Source: Pirellula sp. (GTDB lineage: Bacteria > Planctomycetota > Planctomycetia > Pirellulales > PNKZ01). From it: a stretch of 64,000 bases of DNA. Positions 9,684 to 18,910 of this stretch are shown here, piece after piece; the stretch's first letter is position 1; each line of letters begins with the position of its first letter. The DNA is taken from contig PNKZ01000002.1 of NCBI GenBank assembly GCA_013822735.1, positions 124,001 to 188,000 on the forward strand. The letters are read 5' to 3'. The notes beneath the pieces were generated by a model, which was given only the letters and a program-made list of their open reading frames with translations, made no database searches and was not told where the DNA came from. A program made the translations under genes and the position numbers.

Positions 9684-10025
9684 ATGACTTTTCTCCTCGG
9701 CCCGATCGTCGTGCTTGTGTTCTTCGGGGCGTTGGAGGCGGTCTCGCGGTTTTTCGGCATTCCGCTCTCAATCTTCGGGGCGTTGTTCGCACTTGTGCGG
9801 CAAACCGACGAGCCCCGGTTCCAACGCCGGCAGGCCCTGACGATGCTGCTTCTCATCGGCGGCATCGTCTTGCTCGGCGGCGGAAGCATTTACTTGGCCG
9901 CAGGCTTCTTCACGCAGGCCGTTTTCATCTGCACGATCGTCGGTGGCCTGCTCCTCACTACGGCGGGGAGCGTCGGCAGTCGGACGCTCCGTGCAATCGG
10001 CCGGAGCCAACAGGCAAAAAAGTAA
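9684..10025 (+). CDS. Small integral membrane protein (113 aa)
   Basis: There are three hydrophobic segments: about 2-32 (LLGPIVVLVFFGALEAV onward), about 51-75 (ALTMLLLIGGIVLLGGGSIY) and about 77-95 (FTQAVFICTIVGGLLL). The tail is short and basic (SQQAKK). Unassigned family. It follows the helical-repeat gene by 13 bp and precedes the membrane kinase by 133 bp, which may indicate an envelope-related group, although nothing in the sequence proves a functional link. Confidence 0.7.
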   Translation: MTFLLGPIVVLVFFGALEAVSRFFGIPLSIFGALFALVRQTDEPRFQRRQALTMLLLIGGIVLLGGGSIYLAAGFFTQAVFICTIVGGLLLTTAGSVGSRTLRAIGRSQQAKK

Positions 10026-10158
10026 TCGACTCGGCCCCCCTCGCCGGCCCTGTCGAACATTGTCTTCCCGGCCTGCTGCACACATACTACATCGTAAGAC
10101 GTCGCCTCGCCTGATGCACTCATAACGTCTCGCTTCCTGCCTCAATCGCCTGCCAAAA

Positions 10159-12177
10159 ATGTCTTCCCCCGCCCGCTCCGCAGCCGCCGACGAATCCGAC
10201 CTTTCCGGTCGGACGCTCGGTGATTTCCGGTTGTTGCGTCGGCTTGGTCGCGGGGCGATGGCCGAGGTGTACCTCGCCGAGCAGCAGAAACTTCGCCGCC
10301 AAGTCGCGCTGAAGGTGCTCAAAACGAACCTCGCCGGCGACGCTACGTACGTGGCACGCTTTCAAAACGAAGCGATGGCGGCCGCCGCCCTGGTACACGC
10401 CAACATCGTGCAGATTTACGAAGTCGGTCAGGCCGACGGCTGCCACTACATCGCGCAAGAATACGTGCCGGGCATGAATCTGCGCGAATGGCTCCAACGC
10501 CATGGTATGCCCGACGCGGCTTTTGCGTTAACCGTCATGCGACAAACGGCCGCCGCCTTGCACAAGGCCGCGCAGGCCGGCATTGTGCATCGCGACATTA
10601 AGCCCGAGAACATCATGCTCTCGACCGGCGGCGAGGTGAAAGTCGCCGACTTCGGTCTCGCCCGCATCGGCCGCGACGACGACGCCCTGCACCTCACGCA
10701 GATCGGCGTGACGATGGGCACCCCGCTCTACATGAGCCCTGAGCAAGTCGAAGGAAAGGACCTCGATCCGCGGAGCGACCTCTATAGCTTCGGCGTCTCG
10801 TGTTACCACATGCTCTCCGGCAGTCCGCCGTTTCAGGGGGAGACGGCGCTGGCCGTGGCCGTGCAACATTTGAAAACGCGTGCTCGCCCACTGGAGGAGC
10901 TTCGGCCCGATCTTCCGCTCGACCTTTGCCGCATCGTCGAGCGGCTCATGGAGAAACTGCCGACGAATCGCTATCCGTCGGCACGCGACGTCCTCCGCGA
11001 TCTCCGCGCCTTGCCAATCGCCGCCGCGGAAGACGACGCCGCCTGGACGCGCGGGCTCGATGAACACACGGCGCTGGAACTCAGCGCCGCCGGCGGCCTT
11101 CACTCGGCCACGCGACAACTCGACGCGCTGATGAAAACTCAGGCCGTGGTGCTGCGCAAAAGCGAGTCGTGGCTGTATCGGTTGCTCGCCGCCGCGGCCG
11201 TCGCGTTTGTCGTCGGGGCGGGCATTGCAGGCGTTAGGGCGTGGCTCGAACCGTCGTTGCTCGAAGCCTCGGCCGCCGGTAAGCCCGACGCCCCAGGCGC
11301 CGTGCCGCCCCGCGAATCGGCCGAAGCACAACTCGCCTCCGCGCTGTGGCCCGGCTCCGACATGGAAGCTCGCCTCAAAGCGGTCGAGCGGTATTTTCCG
11401 GGCGAGACGTATTACGTGCAGCGGGCCAAGCAGGAGCTTGCCCGCATGTACTGGCGCGAGAATCGCCTCGACGAAGCCCTCGCCCTCTTCCACGAGTTCA
11501 AGAACATGATCGCCGAAGAGTACCAAGCCTTCGGACTCGCCGGCGAGAGTCTGGTCTACACGAAGCGCGAGCAAGTGTCGGAAGCGGCCGAGGCCATCGG
11601 TCGCCTGCAACTCAAGAACTATTGGCGATTGCTCGACGGCCGGATGCAGCAAGAAATGCAATACGCCGTGACGGCCAATCGCAAAGCGCTGGCCGAACGC
11701 AACGCATTACCGACGACTCCCACGACCAACGTGCCGCGCCAACCCAACGGCGAAGCGCAAGTAAATTTTGCGAGGATGCAGCTCGACGACAAAGCCCGCG
11801 AGGAAGCGCTCAATAGCGTCCGCCTACATTTCCCCGACGATGCCGACTCAGTCGATCAAGCGCGCCAAGAATTGGCGCTACTTTACCTTCAACAAGATCG
11901 CATCCGCACGGCGCTGCCGGTCTTCTTGGAATTCGCCGGCGCGCCGAGCGAGCGCCGCGATCTTCGCGCCTTCGGGCTGGCCGGCGAAGCGATTGTCTTC
12001 GCGCGACAAGGCGACACGGCTCAGGCCTGCCGCGCCTTAGAACTTCTCTTGCCGCTCCAAGCCTCGCTCGACCCGCGGCTAAACCGCCAAGTAGCGCAAG
12101 TGCTGCCCGATCTCCTGACGAAACTCGATCCCAAAGTCGCCGCCGATTGGGGCGTCTGGCTCGGCCGACTGAAGTAG
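10159..12177 (+). CDS. Transmembrane Ser/Thr protein kinase with duplicated C-terminal sensor-like domain
   Basis: This is a Hanks-type kinase: glycine-rich loop RRLGRGAMAEVYLAEQ, VALKVLK lysine, catalytic loop HRDIKPEN (about 143-150) and DFGLARI (about 163). A single membrane segment lies near 337-360 (LLAAAAVAFVVGAGIAGV). The region beyond carries two copies of a roughly 80-residue unit, each ending in a shared FGLAGE motif: one starts near VERYFPGETYYVQRAKQELA, the other near VRLHFPDDADSVDQARQELA. These are TPR-like and probably sense or bind a partner outside the cytoplasm. This layout is common in planctomycetes, which carry many such kinases. Targets unknown. Confidence 0.92.
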   Translation: MSSPARSAAADESDLSGRTLGDFRLLRRLGRGAMAEVYLAEQQKLRRQVALKVLKTNLAGDATYVARFQNEAMAAAALVHANIVQIYEVGQADGCHYIAQEYVPGMNLREWLQRHGMPDAAFALTVMRQTAAALHKAAQAGIVHRDIKPENIMLSTGGEVKVADFGLARIGRDDDALHLTQIGVTMGTPLYMSPEQVEGKDLDPRSDLYSFGVSCYHMLSGSPPFQGETALAVAVQHLKTRARPLEELRPDLPLDLCRIVERLMEKLPTNRYPSARDVLRDLRALPIAAAEDDAAWTRGLDEHTALELSAAGGLHSATRQLDALMKTQAVVLRKSESWLYRLLAAAAVAFVVGAGIAGVRAWLEPSLLEASAAGKPDAPGAVPPRESAEAQLASALWPGSDMEARLKAVERYFPGETYYVQRAKQELARMYWRENRLDEALALFHEFKNMIAEEYQAFGLAGESLVYTKREQVSEAAEAIGRLQLKNYWRLLDGRMQQEMQYAVTANRKALAERNALPTTPTTNVPRQPNGEAQVNFARMQLDDKAREEALNSVRLHFPDDADSVDQARQELALLYLQQDRIRTALPVFLEFAGAPSERRDLRAFGLAGEAIVFARQGDTAQACRALELLLPLQASLDPRLNRQVAQVLPDLLTKLDPKVAADWGVWLGRLK

Positions 12178-12257
12178 GAGACGGGGAAGCGGCGGAGAGC
12201 GGGAGACTATTCCGCGAGGAGACTTTCGAAGCTCTCTATTACGGTCTCCCCGTCTCC
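12177..12257 (+). terminator. Long inverted repeat after the kinase gene
   Basis: GGAGACGGGGA (12177-12187) and TCCCCGTCTCC (12247-12257) are perfect 11-bp complements separated by 59 nt. The interior contains smaller pairing segments (GAGAGCGGGAGAC, GAAGCTCTC). No T-run follows, so it may be a structured 3' end rather than a simple intrinsic terminator. Confidence 0.4.
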
Positions 12258-12262
12258 AAGCC

Positions 12263-13984
12263 TCAGGGCCTCCTCCCTACGCTCCCTCTCCTGGTCTCCT
12301 TGCGTTGCCCTTTGACAGTGCTCCGGAGCCGAGATATAAAGAAAAGTCTCATGCCCCTATCGTCTAGAGGCCTAGGACAGCGGGTTCTCAATCCGTCAAC
12401 CGGGGTTCGAATCCCCGTAGGGGTAGTTTCGCCAACGCTCGCCGAGGTTCGCCCTTGGCCGTCTAAAGCGTTGTGAGCCAACAAGTTTGCTTCAACTGTG
12501 TTGGCGTATGCGCTGTCGGGTGTTTCGCCACCCCTCGCCGCGTTTTGTCCCGTTTCGCCGCCCGAGTACTGACCACTATACTGACCGCTTCGCGCGTCGT
12601 AAGTCCTTGTTGTTTTAGTCACCTCCGTCGACGCCTCCGTTCCAGTGGCTCGCAAGACTTGCCGCTCGGACCGGTTGTCGTCGGATGTGTTGGTCGTCGG
12701 TAGAGCTTCCAATGCCCCCTGGAGGTCGTGGAGCCGCGTATGGGCATAGCGGCCGATCGTGAGCGTCGGTGTCGAATGCCGCGCCAATTCTTGGGCTACT
12801 TTCACGCTGGCCCCACCATTGACGATGGACGAAATGTAGGCGTGCCGGAAGGAATGGAAGTCGGCCACTTCGCCGGCCGCGTTCTCATAGGCAAGAAAAT
12901 CGCTTTCGGCTCGTAGCATCCGTTCGGCCTCGGTTTCGCCCTCGGCAATCCAAGCGTTCCGTGCGGCTTTCAGGTCGCGGCGTAGCATTTTGGCGGTGTC
13001 GCGAGGCAATTTGGCAAATAGCGTCCCCTCGGGCTTCCCCTCCAACCAGCGACCCAAGGTTTCGGCTAAATCGTGGCGGATCGGCTGGGCGTCGGTCCGT
13101 CGTCGCTTCGAGTGGGCTGCGTGAACCGTCACGGTCGGTGGTTCGTCGTCGAGATGAAAGGACGACGGCGTAAGGCTTCGCAGCTCCGAGGCTCGAAACC
13201 CTGTACCGAGGGCCAACCGATAGATCATCGCCCGATCGGTGCCGGGCATGTTGTGTTCGGGCCGCGTTCTCCCTTCTGTCGTTGCAAACAACCGGACCAA
13301 TTCCTCGACCGTCAACTCCCGTCGAACATGCTTGGGATCAGTCGCGGCGTTGAACGCTCGTAGCGTCGCCAACGCATCTTCGCGGGTTCGTTTGTCCCTT
13401 TGCAGCCAACGGGAAAAGCTCTTGATCGCCCGCAGGTAGTGATTGCAGGTCTTGAGCGATTTGCCGTCGTCTTTCAGCGACTTGATGGCAGCTTGGACGG
13501 CTGAGGCCGTCAGGTCGTGAATAAAAACAGCGGAGCAGAGTTTCACGATTTGGGCGGCCTTCGTGTGCGTTTCCCGGCAGTGCTGGGCCGTATTCGCTCG
13601 GGCAACAATAGTCGCCTTGAATTCGTCGAGGTGAAGCGCGAGCGGGCGCCGGGCTTCAGTGGAATAGCGATCGGCCGTCGGATCGATAATTCCTTCCTTG
13701 CGCAACAATACCCCCCGCTCTAGCTCGCGAGCCATCTGTTCGACCGCATCACGATCGGTGCAACGGGTCGACCGGCGTTGGCGTTTGCCGTTGTGGTCGT
13801 TGTATTCGATCTCGTAGCCGGACGCTTCGATCAATACCTTGGTGCCGTCGGCGGTGATTGGAGCGCGTTGCTTCCGCTTTGTCTTGCGATTCACCCAAAC
13901 CGCAAATCGTTCTCCTCCGCGCTCATTAATCTCTGCTCCGGTGGGTATCGGACGCTGTCGAATCCGCTTGAAGATTGTGGCCAT
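12263..13984 (-). CDS. int: Tyrosine recombinase (integrase) of the 43-kb element, in its integrated-state form
   Basis: The protein is 573 aa. The N-terminal part (about 115-205) resembles a core-binding SAM-like domain. The catalytic set is visible: R264 (GTGFRASELRS), K293 (AHSKRRRTD), H377 and R380 (FHSFRHAY), H403 (ARHSTP) and nucleophile Y413 (IGRYAH). A glycine/serine/threonine-rich tail follows, with a QYSGQYSG repeat near 468. Residues about 521-540 ([17 protein letters not shown]) are the antisense of the tRNA, and the last 33 residues come from chromosomal DNA left of the attachment site. In the excised circle those 33 would be replaced by a 54-residue tail at 55450-55615. Expected role: integration and, with a directionality factor, excision. 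Confidence 0.93.
   Translation of the reverse strand: MATIFKRIRQRPIPTGAEINERGGERFAVWVNRKTKRKQRAPITADGTKVLIEASGYEIEYNDHNGKRQRRSTRCTDRDAVEQMARELERGVLLRKEGIIDPTADRYSTEARRPLALHLDEFKATIVARANTAQHCRETHTKAAQIVKLCSAVFIHDLTASAVQAAIKSLKDDGKSLKTCNHYLRAIKSFSRWLQRDKRTREDALATLRAFNAATDPKHVRRELTVEELVRLFATTEGRTRPEHNMPGTDRAMIYRLALGTGFRASELRSLTPSSFHLDDEPPTVTVHAAHSKRRRTDAQPIRHDLAETLGRWLEGKPEGTLFAKLPRDTAKMLRRDLKAARNAWIAEGETEAERMLRAESDFLAYENAAGEVADFHSFRHAYISSIVNGGASVKVAQELARHSTPTLTIGRYAHTRLHDLQGALEALPTTNTSDDNRSERQVLRATGTEASTEVTKTTRTYDARSGQYSGQYSGGETGQNAARGGETPDSAYANTVEANLLAHNALDGQGRTSASVGETTPTGIRTPVDGLRTRCPRPLDDRGMRLFFISRLRSTVKGQRKETRRGSVGRRP
12353..12425 (+). tRNA. tRNA-Glu (anticodon CUC)
   Basis: The cloverleaf is complete over 73 nt: acceptor GCCCCTA / TAGGGGT (first pair G.T), anticodon stem GCGGG / TCCGT, loop TTCTCAA giving anticodon CTC, T-arm CGGGG-TTCGAAT-CCCCG and discriminator A. 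CCA is not encoded. It closely resembles bacterial tRNA-Glu. Its last 60 bases (12366-12425) are repeated exactly at 55616-55675, so the element restored a working tRNA when it integrated: the 5' 13 bases are chromosomal and the remainder is supplied across the crossover. The minus-strand integrase reads straight through this gene. Confidence 0.95.
12366..12425 (+). repeat. Left attachment repeat (attL), 60 bp
   Basis: This is identical to 55616-55675 and starts with AGAGGCCTAGGACAGCGGG. The base before differs (T against A) and the base after differs (G against T), so the match is exactly 60 bp. It coincides with the tRNA-Glu from the D-arm to the 3' end, a classic target for tyrosine recombinases. 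Distance between the copies is 43,250 bp. Confidence 0.95.
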
Positions 13985-14275
13985 GTGATTCTCGCCTCGC
14001 TTTTTTGCTTGAGTTGTTCAGTCTTGTTTTGTCGTGCGAAGGGCGCCGCTTATTTTTTAGCCCGTCGCTCGACAAATCCATTATCGCGGTTGGTCAATTG
14101 GGATAGCGTGTCACTATCGATGTCTTGGGCTAGTTGAGTGCCTCTCTGTCTTCTTCGGACGAAATCGGTCTTGGCACGCCATCGTGGGATGAGCACGAGT
14201 CTTTTCAATCTTGCCGCTCCGATTCGCGTTGGAAGACTTCAATTAAGACAGGTCGACCGTTTCTGACGTTCGTCC

Positions 14276-14512
14276 TTATCGATCCACTCGGGGGCAACCG
14301 GCCGAGATCCAGGCTTCTATATCGCGGCGACGATAGCGAACCGCCGATCCGCCGATCTTGATTGGGGCAGGGGCGATCCCGCTGCGGGACCAACGCCATA
14401 GGGTACGTTCGCCGATACCTGACAGTCGGGCCGCTTCGGCCGTCGTGAGCAATAGCGATTCGCTATGAACGTCATTCAATGCATCGGTCGTCGAATCGTT
14501 GCGAGAAGGCAT
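14276..14512 (-). CDS. Excisionase / AlpA-like helix-turn-helix protein (78 aa)
   Basis: This is a MerR-type winged helix as in AlpA/Xis proteins: LLTTAEAARLSGIGERTLWR (about 21-40), then WSRSGIAPAPIKIGGSAVRY and RRRDIEAWISAGCP. Such proteins bind attachment sites and steer tyrosine recombinases toward excision, or act as regulators. ATG 14512 is preceded by GGAAAA about 6 bases upstream. It lies 291 bp upstream of int on the same strand, the usual xis-int order. A second protein of the same type is at 55108-55431. Confidence 0.8.
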   Translation of the reverse strand: MPSRNDSTTDALNDVHSESLLLTTAEAARLSGIGERTLWRWSRSGIAPAPIKIGGSAVRYRRRDIEAWISAGCPRVDR

Positions 14513-15079
14513 ATCAATTTTCCAGTTCCACCTTGCTGAGGCGGGACATTCGTAGCGGGAGCAGATTATCGGGTCTCTTACCGCAAGACTGCTGGTCGCG
14601 AACTACGTCTCGTAATCCCAATTCTCGATAGTGTTGAAGTCAGCTCACCACGATTGAGAGCATCGGACGGGAACGCATCAATAATCGGGGCTTCACGCCC
14701 CAGTTCAAAGGACGCAAGTACTTCCAACGACGGCTTGCGATCGTGCGGTTGCGCAACGGGCGGTGTCGCCGAATTATTTTCAGCAGAACGTCGGTGTGGG
14801 GATGATTTCGCTTATATTCCGACCCCTGAAATTGCCCTTCTGTGACCTCACGCTCCGCCAGCGGAAGTCCTATAGGTTTCCAGCGAAGCTAGGTGTTATC
14901 TTCCGACACCACAGTTCAGTGCTCTCGCGAGACATTTGATTTCGACGCTTTAATTGACGCGGAATCGTCCCGAAAGCAATTGGGCTGGTAAACGCAGCCG
15001 ACTAATGCGGCGGCTTCAGATGTGTCCAGGAAATGCTGGTGCAGTTTCGCAGCTAGAGGTGTAAGCGGATGGCTGCTTG
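14513..15079. other. Gap without a supported gene
   Basis: No frame with a good start, ribosome site and recognisable product was found. A minus-strand stretch between about 14570 and 14800 reads like protein for some 70 codons (contains LEVLASFELGREAPIIDAF) but has no ATG and ends quickly, so it may be a gene remnant. The region should contain the promoter for the xis-int pair. Confidence 0.3.
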
Positions 15080-16366
15080 CTATCCCCGTCCTGATTGATT
15101 TCGCTTTGCGCGCTGAAATCCTTCGTACTCGCCGATTTTCTCTAATCGACGAAGGGCCTTGCCGGCTCTTTGGCCGTGCAACACGCCGTGAAAGAGTTCT
15201 TCGGGCGGCGCAGTGCGGCCGCGGAACAGGATTTCACGCCGCATGACGTTGTCGTCCGACTCGTTGCGGTTTGCTCCCCAAATCTTCGGGACACGCCGGA
15301 CCTCAGCGGTAGGCGTCAGCACAGCGCCGATGGGCGCCGGTAGATAATCGGGACATTGAAGGTAGGTCATTGTCTCCCGCACATCGAGCATCCACATGCC
15401 GGCGTAAAAAACTGCGCTTAGCATGGCTGGTCCTTTACGAAGGAACTCCGAATAGCTCGACCAACGCTGGGAGCAGCGTTTGGCCAATGCATTGTCGACG
15501 CGGCGCAGGCAGTCTACGGCCTTGTCGAAATAAGTGCCGGTTTCACGACATGGCGTCCACGTCAAAGCGGTTTTGTGGTTGAGCCAGTAGATCACATCAA
15601 GTGCGCTTGAGCAGCTTTTTATGAGCTGCAATCCGTCGCCGATTGTGAATGCCAAATCATTATTCGCTTGGACCAAGCAAGTGGTCTCGGGAATGTGCGG
15701 CAAAACGAAACGTAGCTTGTCGGCGATATACTCGCGTTCAAAATCAACGATCCGAGCTCCACCGAACGCCTGTTTCGGCTCTGACGCACATTCCGATTCC
15801 AAATCCCAAGCCGATGCCGAGAGCAAAGATCGCCGGCCGCTCGAATCAAGGTGAGTGCGTGCAGTTGCGTTATCGAACCGGCAAACGCCTCGGTCGCCGC
15901 TTTCGATGGGCTGCGTGAGTTTTCTGCGGAGAGGAACCAATCCAAGCGTCCAAAACGACTTTCGCAACTTTTCCACCACCGGAGCAATAGCGTCAATCGA
16001 TTTCTCGACCTGCGATTGGTTGGGCGGCGGAAGCCGAATTGTCACAACGCGTAACGAATTCTTGGGCCGCTCTCGCAGGCGATTGCTGGGGCGGAATGAC
16101 GGCGTCAATTCGCCGTTTAGATCATCGAGTCGTTCCTCCCGTAAGGCGTCGACAAGCGAATCGATTGCAAGCCGCCACATGATGTCGACTAACTCGTGAT
16201 CGTTGAGCAACAGAAATGGCCGCCGCGCAAATCCCATATTTGGCAGGTACCGAAACAACGGCGCCGCGCGCCGATCGACGATCCGACCGGCATTTCGGCT
16301 CAAAATCTGACAGAGATGTAGATCAAGTTCATGAACCGCATTTAGTCGAAATTGATGAGGCTTCAC
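15080..16366 (-). CDS. Hypothetical protein (428 aa), family not recognised
   Basis: This is a long open frame with no signal peptide and no clear membrane segment. Sequence features are a basic, Leu-rich N-terminal half (REERLDDLNGELTPSFRPSN), a middle helical region (EREYIADKLRFVLPHIPETT) and a C-terminal part with charged helices (GKALRRLEKIGEYEGFQRAK). No nuclease, ATPase or methylase motif is evident. The start is uncertain: the longest frame begins at GTG 16366. It stands alone in the element between the recombinase module and the replication module, a place where cargo genes are common. Codon texture is consistent with coding; function unknown. Confidence 0.55.
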   Translation of the reverse strand: MKPHQFRLNAVHELDLHLCQILSRNAGRIVDRRAAPLFRYLPNMGFARRPFLLLNDHELVDIMWRLAIDSLVDALREERLDDLNGELTPSFRPSNRLRERPKNSLRVVTIRLPPPNQSQVEKSIDAIAPVVEKLRKSFWTLGLVPLRRKLTQPIESGDRGVCRFDNATARTHLDSSGRRSLLSASAWDLESECASEPKQAFGGARIVDFEREYIADKLRFVLPHIPETTCLVQANNDLAFTIGDGLQLIKSCSSALDVIYWLNHKTALTWTPCRETGTYFDKAVDCLRRVDNALAKRCSQRWSSYSEFLRKGPAMLSAVFYAGMWMLDVRETMTYLQCPDYLPAPIGAVLTPTAEVRRVPKIWGANRNESDDNVMRREILFRGRTAPPEELFHGVLHGQRAGKALRRLEKIGEYEGFQRAKRNQSGRG

Positions 16367-16933
16367 GGCAATTCATCGCTTGTCACAGGTTTAGCTGTAC
16401 GGAACGACGGGTCGATCTCAAATCAAAAACGATGGCCTGACTTTCGTCAAGCCAATTGCAGTTCCAACTGTCCAGCGGCGCAACTCACTTGTCCGAGTGG
16501 TCCGAGTCCGGAAGTTAAGGCGGTTCGACGAGCCGGCGTTATCGTCAAACATCGCGAGTCTTGAGACGGTGTTTGAGTTCGAGGAAGCAGCCGAAAGTTA
16601 GCGGTGACTTGTGTTTTCGATTGCCGGATTTCGACGCAACGTCGTAACCCTCAGAGTTTGATGAGGTCGGAAGTTAAGGGATTGCTCCCTAACTTCGTAC
16701 CATCCGCACGCGAAGGATTTCGCAACGTCGCGTGTGCGGCGGCAACGAATTTTTCAAGGAGACCGAAGGAGATGAATCGATAGGGCGGCATTTACTCACG
16801 CGTTCGTGAGGCTGAACGCCAGTTAGCCGAGTTCGGCATTCTCTAATCCTGGGATCGGTAATCGAGGCTGACGTCTCCCGCAACGCGTTGCTGCGTCGAG
16901 AACTGTCGGCCATTTTTTGGGGAGATATTCTCG
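16367..16933. other. Gap with two short direct repeats
   Basis: No gene is supported. CGGAAGTTAAGG occurs near 16508 and CGGAAGTTAAGGG near 16669, about 160 bp apart, and a related CCGAAAGTTAGCGG lies near 16590. These could be binding sites for a regulator of the gene at 16934, but three loose matches are weak evidence. Confidence 0.3.
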
Positions 16934-17596
16934 ATGAAGAAAAAAGAATCTGCAGCTTCAAAGATTTACAAGCAGCTAATGAAGAAGTGGGAAGTCCCTG
17001 TTAAGCGTGGGATCCCCACGCTAGTTGCCTGCACCCTTCTCGCCGTCAACGAGGACGGCTATGGGAGTTGGTCCGAAGCTGGTGATCTGGAGACTTCTTG
17101 TGCGGAGCTGCTGGACGACGTGCGCATGGCGTGGCGCATTATCGCTCGAGAGTTTCCTGGCGTAAGCGTCACGATCAAGTATTCCGAGGGAAAGAGTCGT
17201 GCGACACGTTATTGTGGGCTCACGGACGACCTCGAAGTGTTGAGCTTCGACTTTGTCAAGGACGATCACAACGTAGATCGCGCCACAGCAGACGAGATCT
17301 GCGCGAGACTCGTGTGCGCATTGGGCAATCGCGGAATCGAACAAATTGATCGTTTAAAGCAACGATTAATTCAAGCGGAATGCGAAAGCAAGTTGCAATC
17401 GGCATTCTGGCAAGACTTCGACCGTCGCGTTGCGCCCATCGACAAGGAGGGATACGGTGTTCTTTCCTCATTCAACTGGGCTGGCGAAGAGTCGCGAAAC
17501 ATCCAATTGCTGATTGAACAATTAACCGCAAAACATGAAGCGCTCAATGCGGCCGACTCGGAGCGTTTGCAATTAGAGGAAGAAAAGGCCAACTAG
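16934..17596 (+). CDS. Hypothetical cytoplasmic protein (220 aa)
   Basis: ATG 16934 follows GGGGAGA with good spacing. The N-terminus is strongly basic (MKKKESAASKIYKQLMKKW) and the C-terminus is a charged helix likely to be coiled coil (LIEQLTAKHEALNAADSERL onward). The middle contains SVTIKYSEGKSRATRYCGLT and several Asp/Glu-rich segments. I recognise no family. A strong intrinsic terminator follows at 17611, so it is probably transcribed alone. Confidence 0.6.
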   Translation: MKKKESAASKIYKQLMKKWEVPVKRGIPTLVACTLLAVNEDGYGSWSEAGDLETSCAELLDDVRMAWRIIAREFPGVSVTIKYSEGKSRATRYCGLTDDLEVLSFDFVKDDHNVDRATADEICARLVCALGNRGIEQIDRLKQRLIQAECESKLQSAFWQDFDRRVAPIDKEGYGVLSSFNWAGEESRNIQLLIEQLTAKHEALNAADSERLQLEEEKAN

Positions 17597-17610
17597 TTTG
17601 GTCGTAAGGT

Positions 17611-17650
17611 GCCGGCTATCGCTTCGCGGCCTTAGCCGGCGCCATTTTTT
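17611..17650 (+). terminator. Intrinsic terminator after the 220-aa gene
   Basis: A perfect 8-bp stem (GCCGGCTA / TAGCCGGC) with a 14-nt loop is followed by GCCATTTTTT on the + strand. Confidence 0.75.
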
Positions 17651-17689
17651 GTGACGCGTTCCAAGGACGTCGCATGATCTCCGGATATC

Positions 17690-18892
17690 GTGACGAATTA
17701 CGGCCATCGGGGTGAGCAGTTGCCTAATTCCATTTCAACATTGCCAGTCGCAGCTTTCGGTCTCGGTGCCCTCGCCAACTCACAGCCATTCCATCGCCAG
17801 ATGGCGTGCGCCGCATTGGTTGGACCACCTGGAAACAACTACGGCGCACGCCACAACAAAACCGCCGATAACTCGCTCTTCGCGATGAGACGTACCGTTG
17901 ACCAGTCAGATTTAGACGAGCCGGAATCTTACAAGACGATCGTTCGCAATGCCGAACGTCGCTGGCGAGACCTCAGCATGCACGAGGAATACTTTTACAA
18001 TCGTGCTGAGAGCATCATCGATATGCTCTACGCGACTGCAGATATGCACTCTTCGGCAAGGCACCTAGCGAGGTGGATAAGGGACGACGTCATCCCAATC
18101 GCTGAGGAGTTGCAGCGTGGTTTACGAAAGTCGCTGCCGGTCAAGCTGCGACCGTACTTCGATCTCGGATACGCGTTTGATCAAGGCTTGCGACGGCCTG
18201 ACGCCTACGCATATGTCCAGCAAGCTGTCGGCCGGCCGATCATCGGTTCACATTACGGCGATGTGTGGTGGCCGTATTGGGGGCCGTTGGGGCCACTAGA
18301 AGAGAAGCTGACGGAGTTGGTTGATCAGATTCCTGCCGCAGATGCCGATGAGTCGGAGGAGGAGGAAGGCGAGCTCGATCTGTCAGTGGAATCAGCCGTC
18401 GATCTACCGTCCGAGGACTACGTCGCTCCCTACGACGTGCCGCCGGGGGCGTTGGCACCCGAGTCCTGTTGGTTCACGACGGTTCGCGAGCATTGCCGAA
18501 AGCTCGATCTGAAGGTCGGCGAGAAGTTGACTGAGCTGCGGAAGGTTTGTCGCCGAGCACTACGCGGCGAAATCTATCGCGAGCAGTGGCTGCTCGAACT
18601 GGGCGGATTTCGGCGGGAGTTGGTGCTGGAAATGCAAACGGCGGCAATGGCCGGCGAGCGGCCCTGGGCGAGCTGGGAACGCGACTATTGGCTCTACGAA
18701 AACCGAAAGCAAGGCGTACCGCTTCAACAGCTTCGCCAATTACTTGGGGCGGCGAACAAGGACCATCCCGATTGGGGCGTCATCGAACCAGGCCAAATCT
18801 CGGGCGTGTCCATTCGCGTCGCAAAGTATTTAGGAGACAACAACATGTTGAAGGGGAGGGGCCGGCCCATGAAAAAGAAGACCGGCAAGTAG
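17690..18892 (+). CDS. Hypothetical protein (up to 400 aa) upstream of the replication region
   Basis: The start is uncertain: GTG 17690 gives 400 aa, and a later ATG at 17887 (MRRTVDQSDLDEPESYK) would also give a plausible protein. The middle holds an acidic stretch (DADESEEEEGELDLS) and the C-terminus is basic (GRGRPMKKKTGK), a pattern seen in nucleic-acid-associated proteins. A GGGCC-rich, period-9 segment at about 18275-18295 encodes WGPLGPLEEK and matches the GGGCCC motif clustered just downstream. No family recognised. Its position next to the putative origin and replication genes suggests a role in element maintenance, which is inference. Confidence 0.5.
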   Translation: MTNYGHRGEQLPNSISTLPVAAFGLGALANSQPFHRQMACAALVGPPGNNYGARHNKTADNSLFAMRRTVDQSDLDEPESYKTIVRNAERRWRDLSMHEEYFYNRAESIIDMLYATADMHSSARHLARWIRDDVIPIAEELQRGLRKSLPVKLRPYFDLGYAFDQGLRRPDAYAYVQQAVGRPIIGSHYGDVWWPYWGPLGPLEEKLTELVDQIPAADADESEEEEGELDLSVESAVDLPSEDYVAPYDVPPGALAPESCWFTTVREHCRKLDLKVGEKLTELRKVCRRALRGEIYREQWLLELGGFRRELVLEMQTAAMAGERPWASWERDYWLYENRKQGVPLQQLRQLLGAANKDHPDWGVIEPGQISGVSIRVAKYLGDNNMLKGRGRPMKKKTGK

Positions 18893-18910
18893 TTGCCTCG
18901 CCGAGCCTAC

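Noticed and set aside
14570-14800. Possible minus-strand remnant upstream of the excisionase-like gene
   Set aside because: About 70 protein-like codons without start codon or recognisable family.
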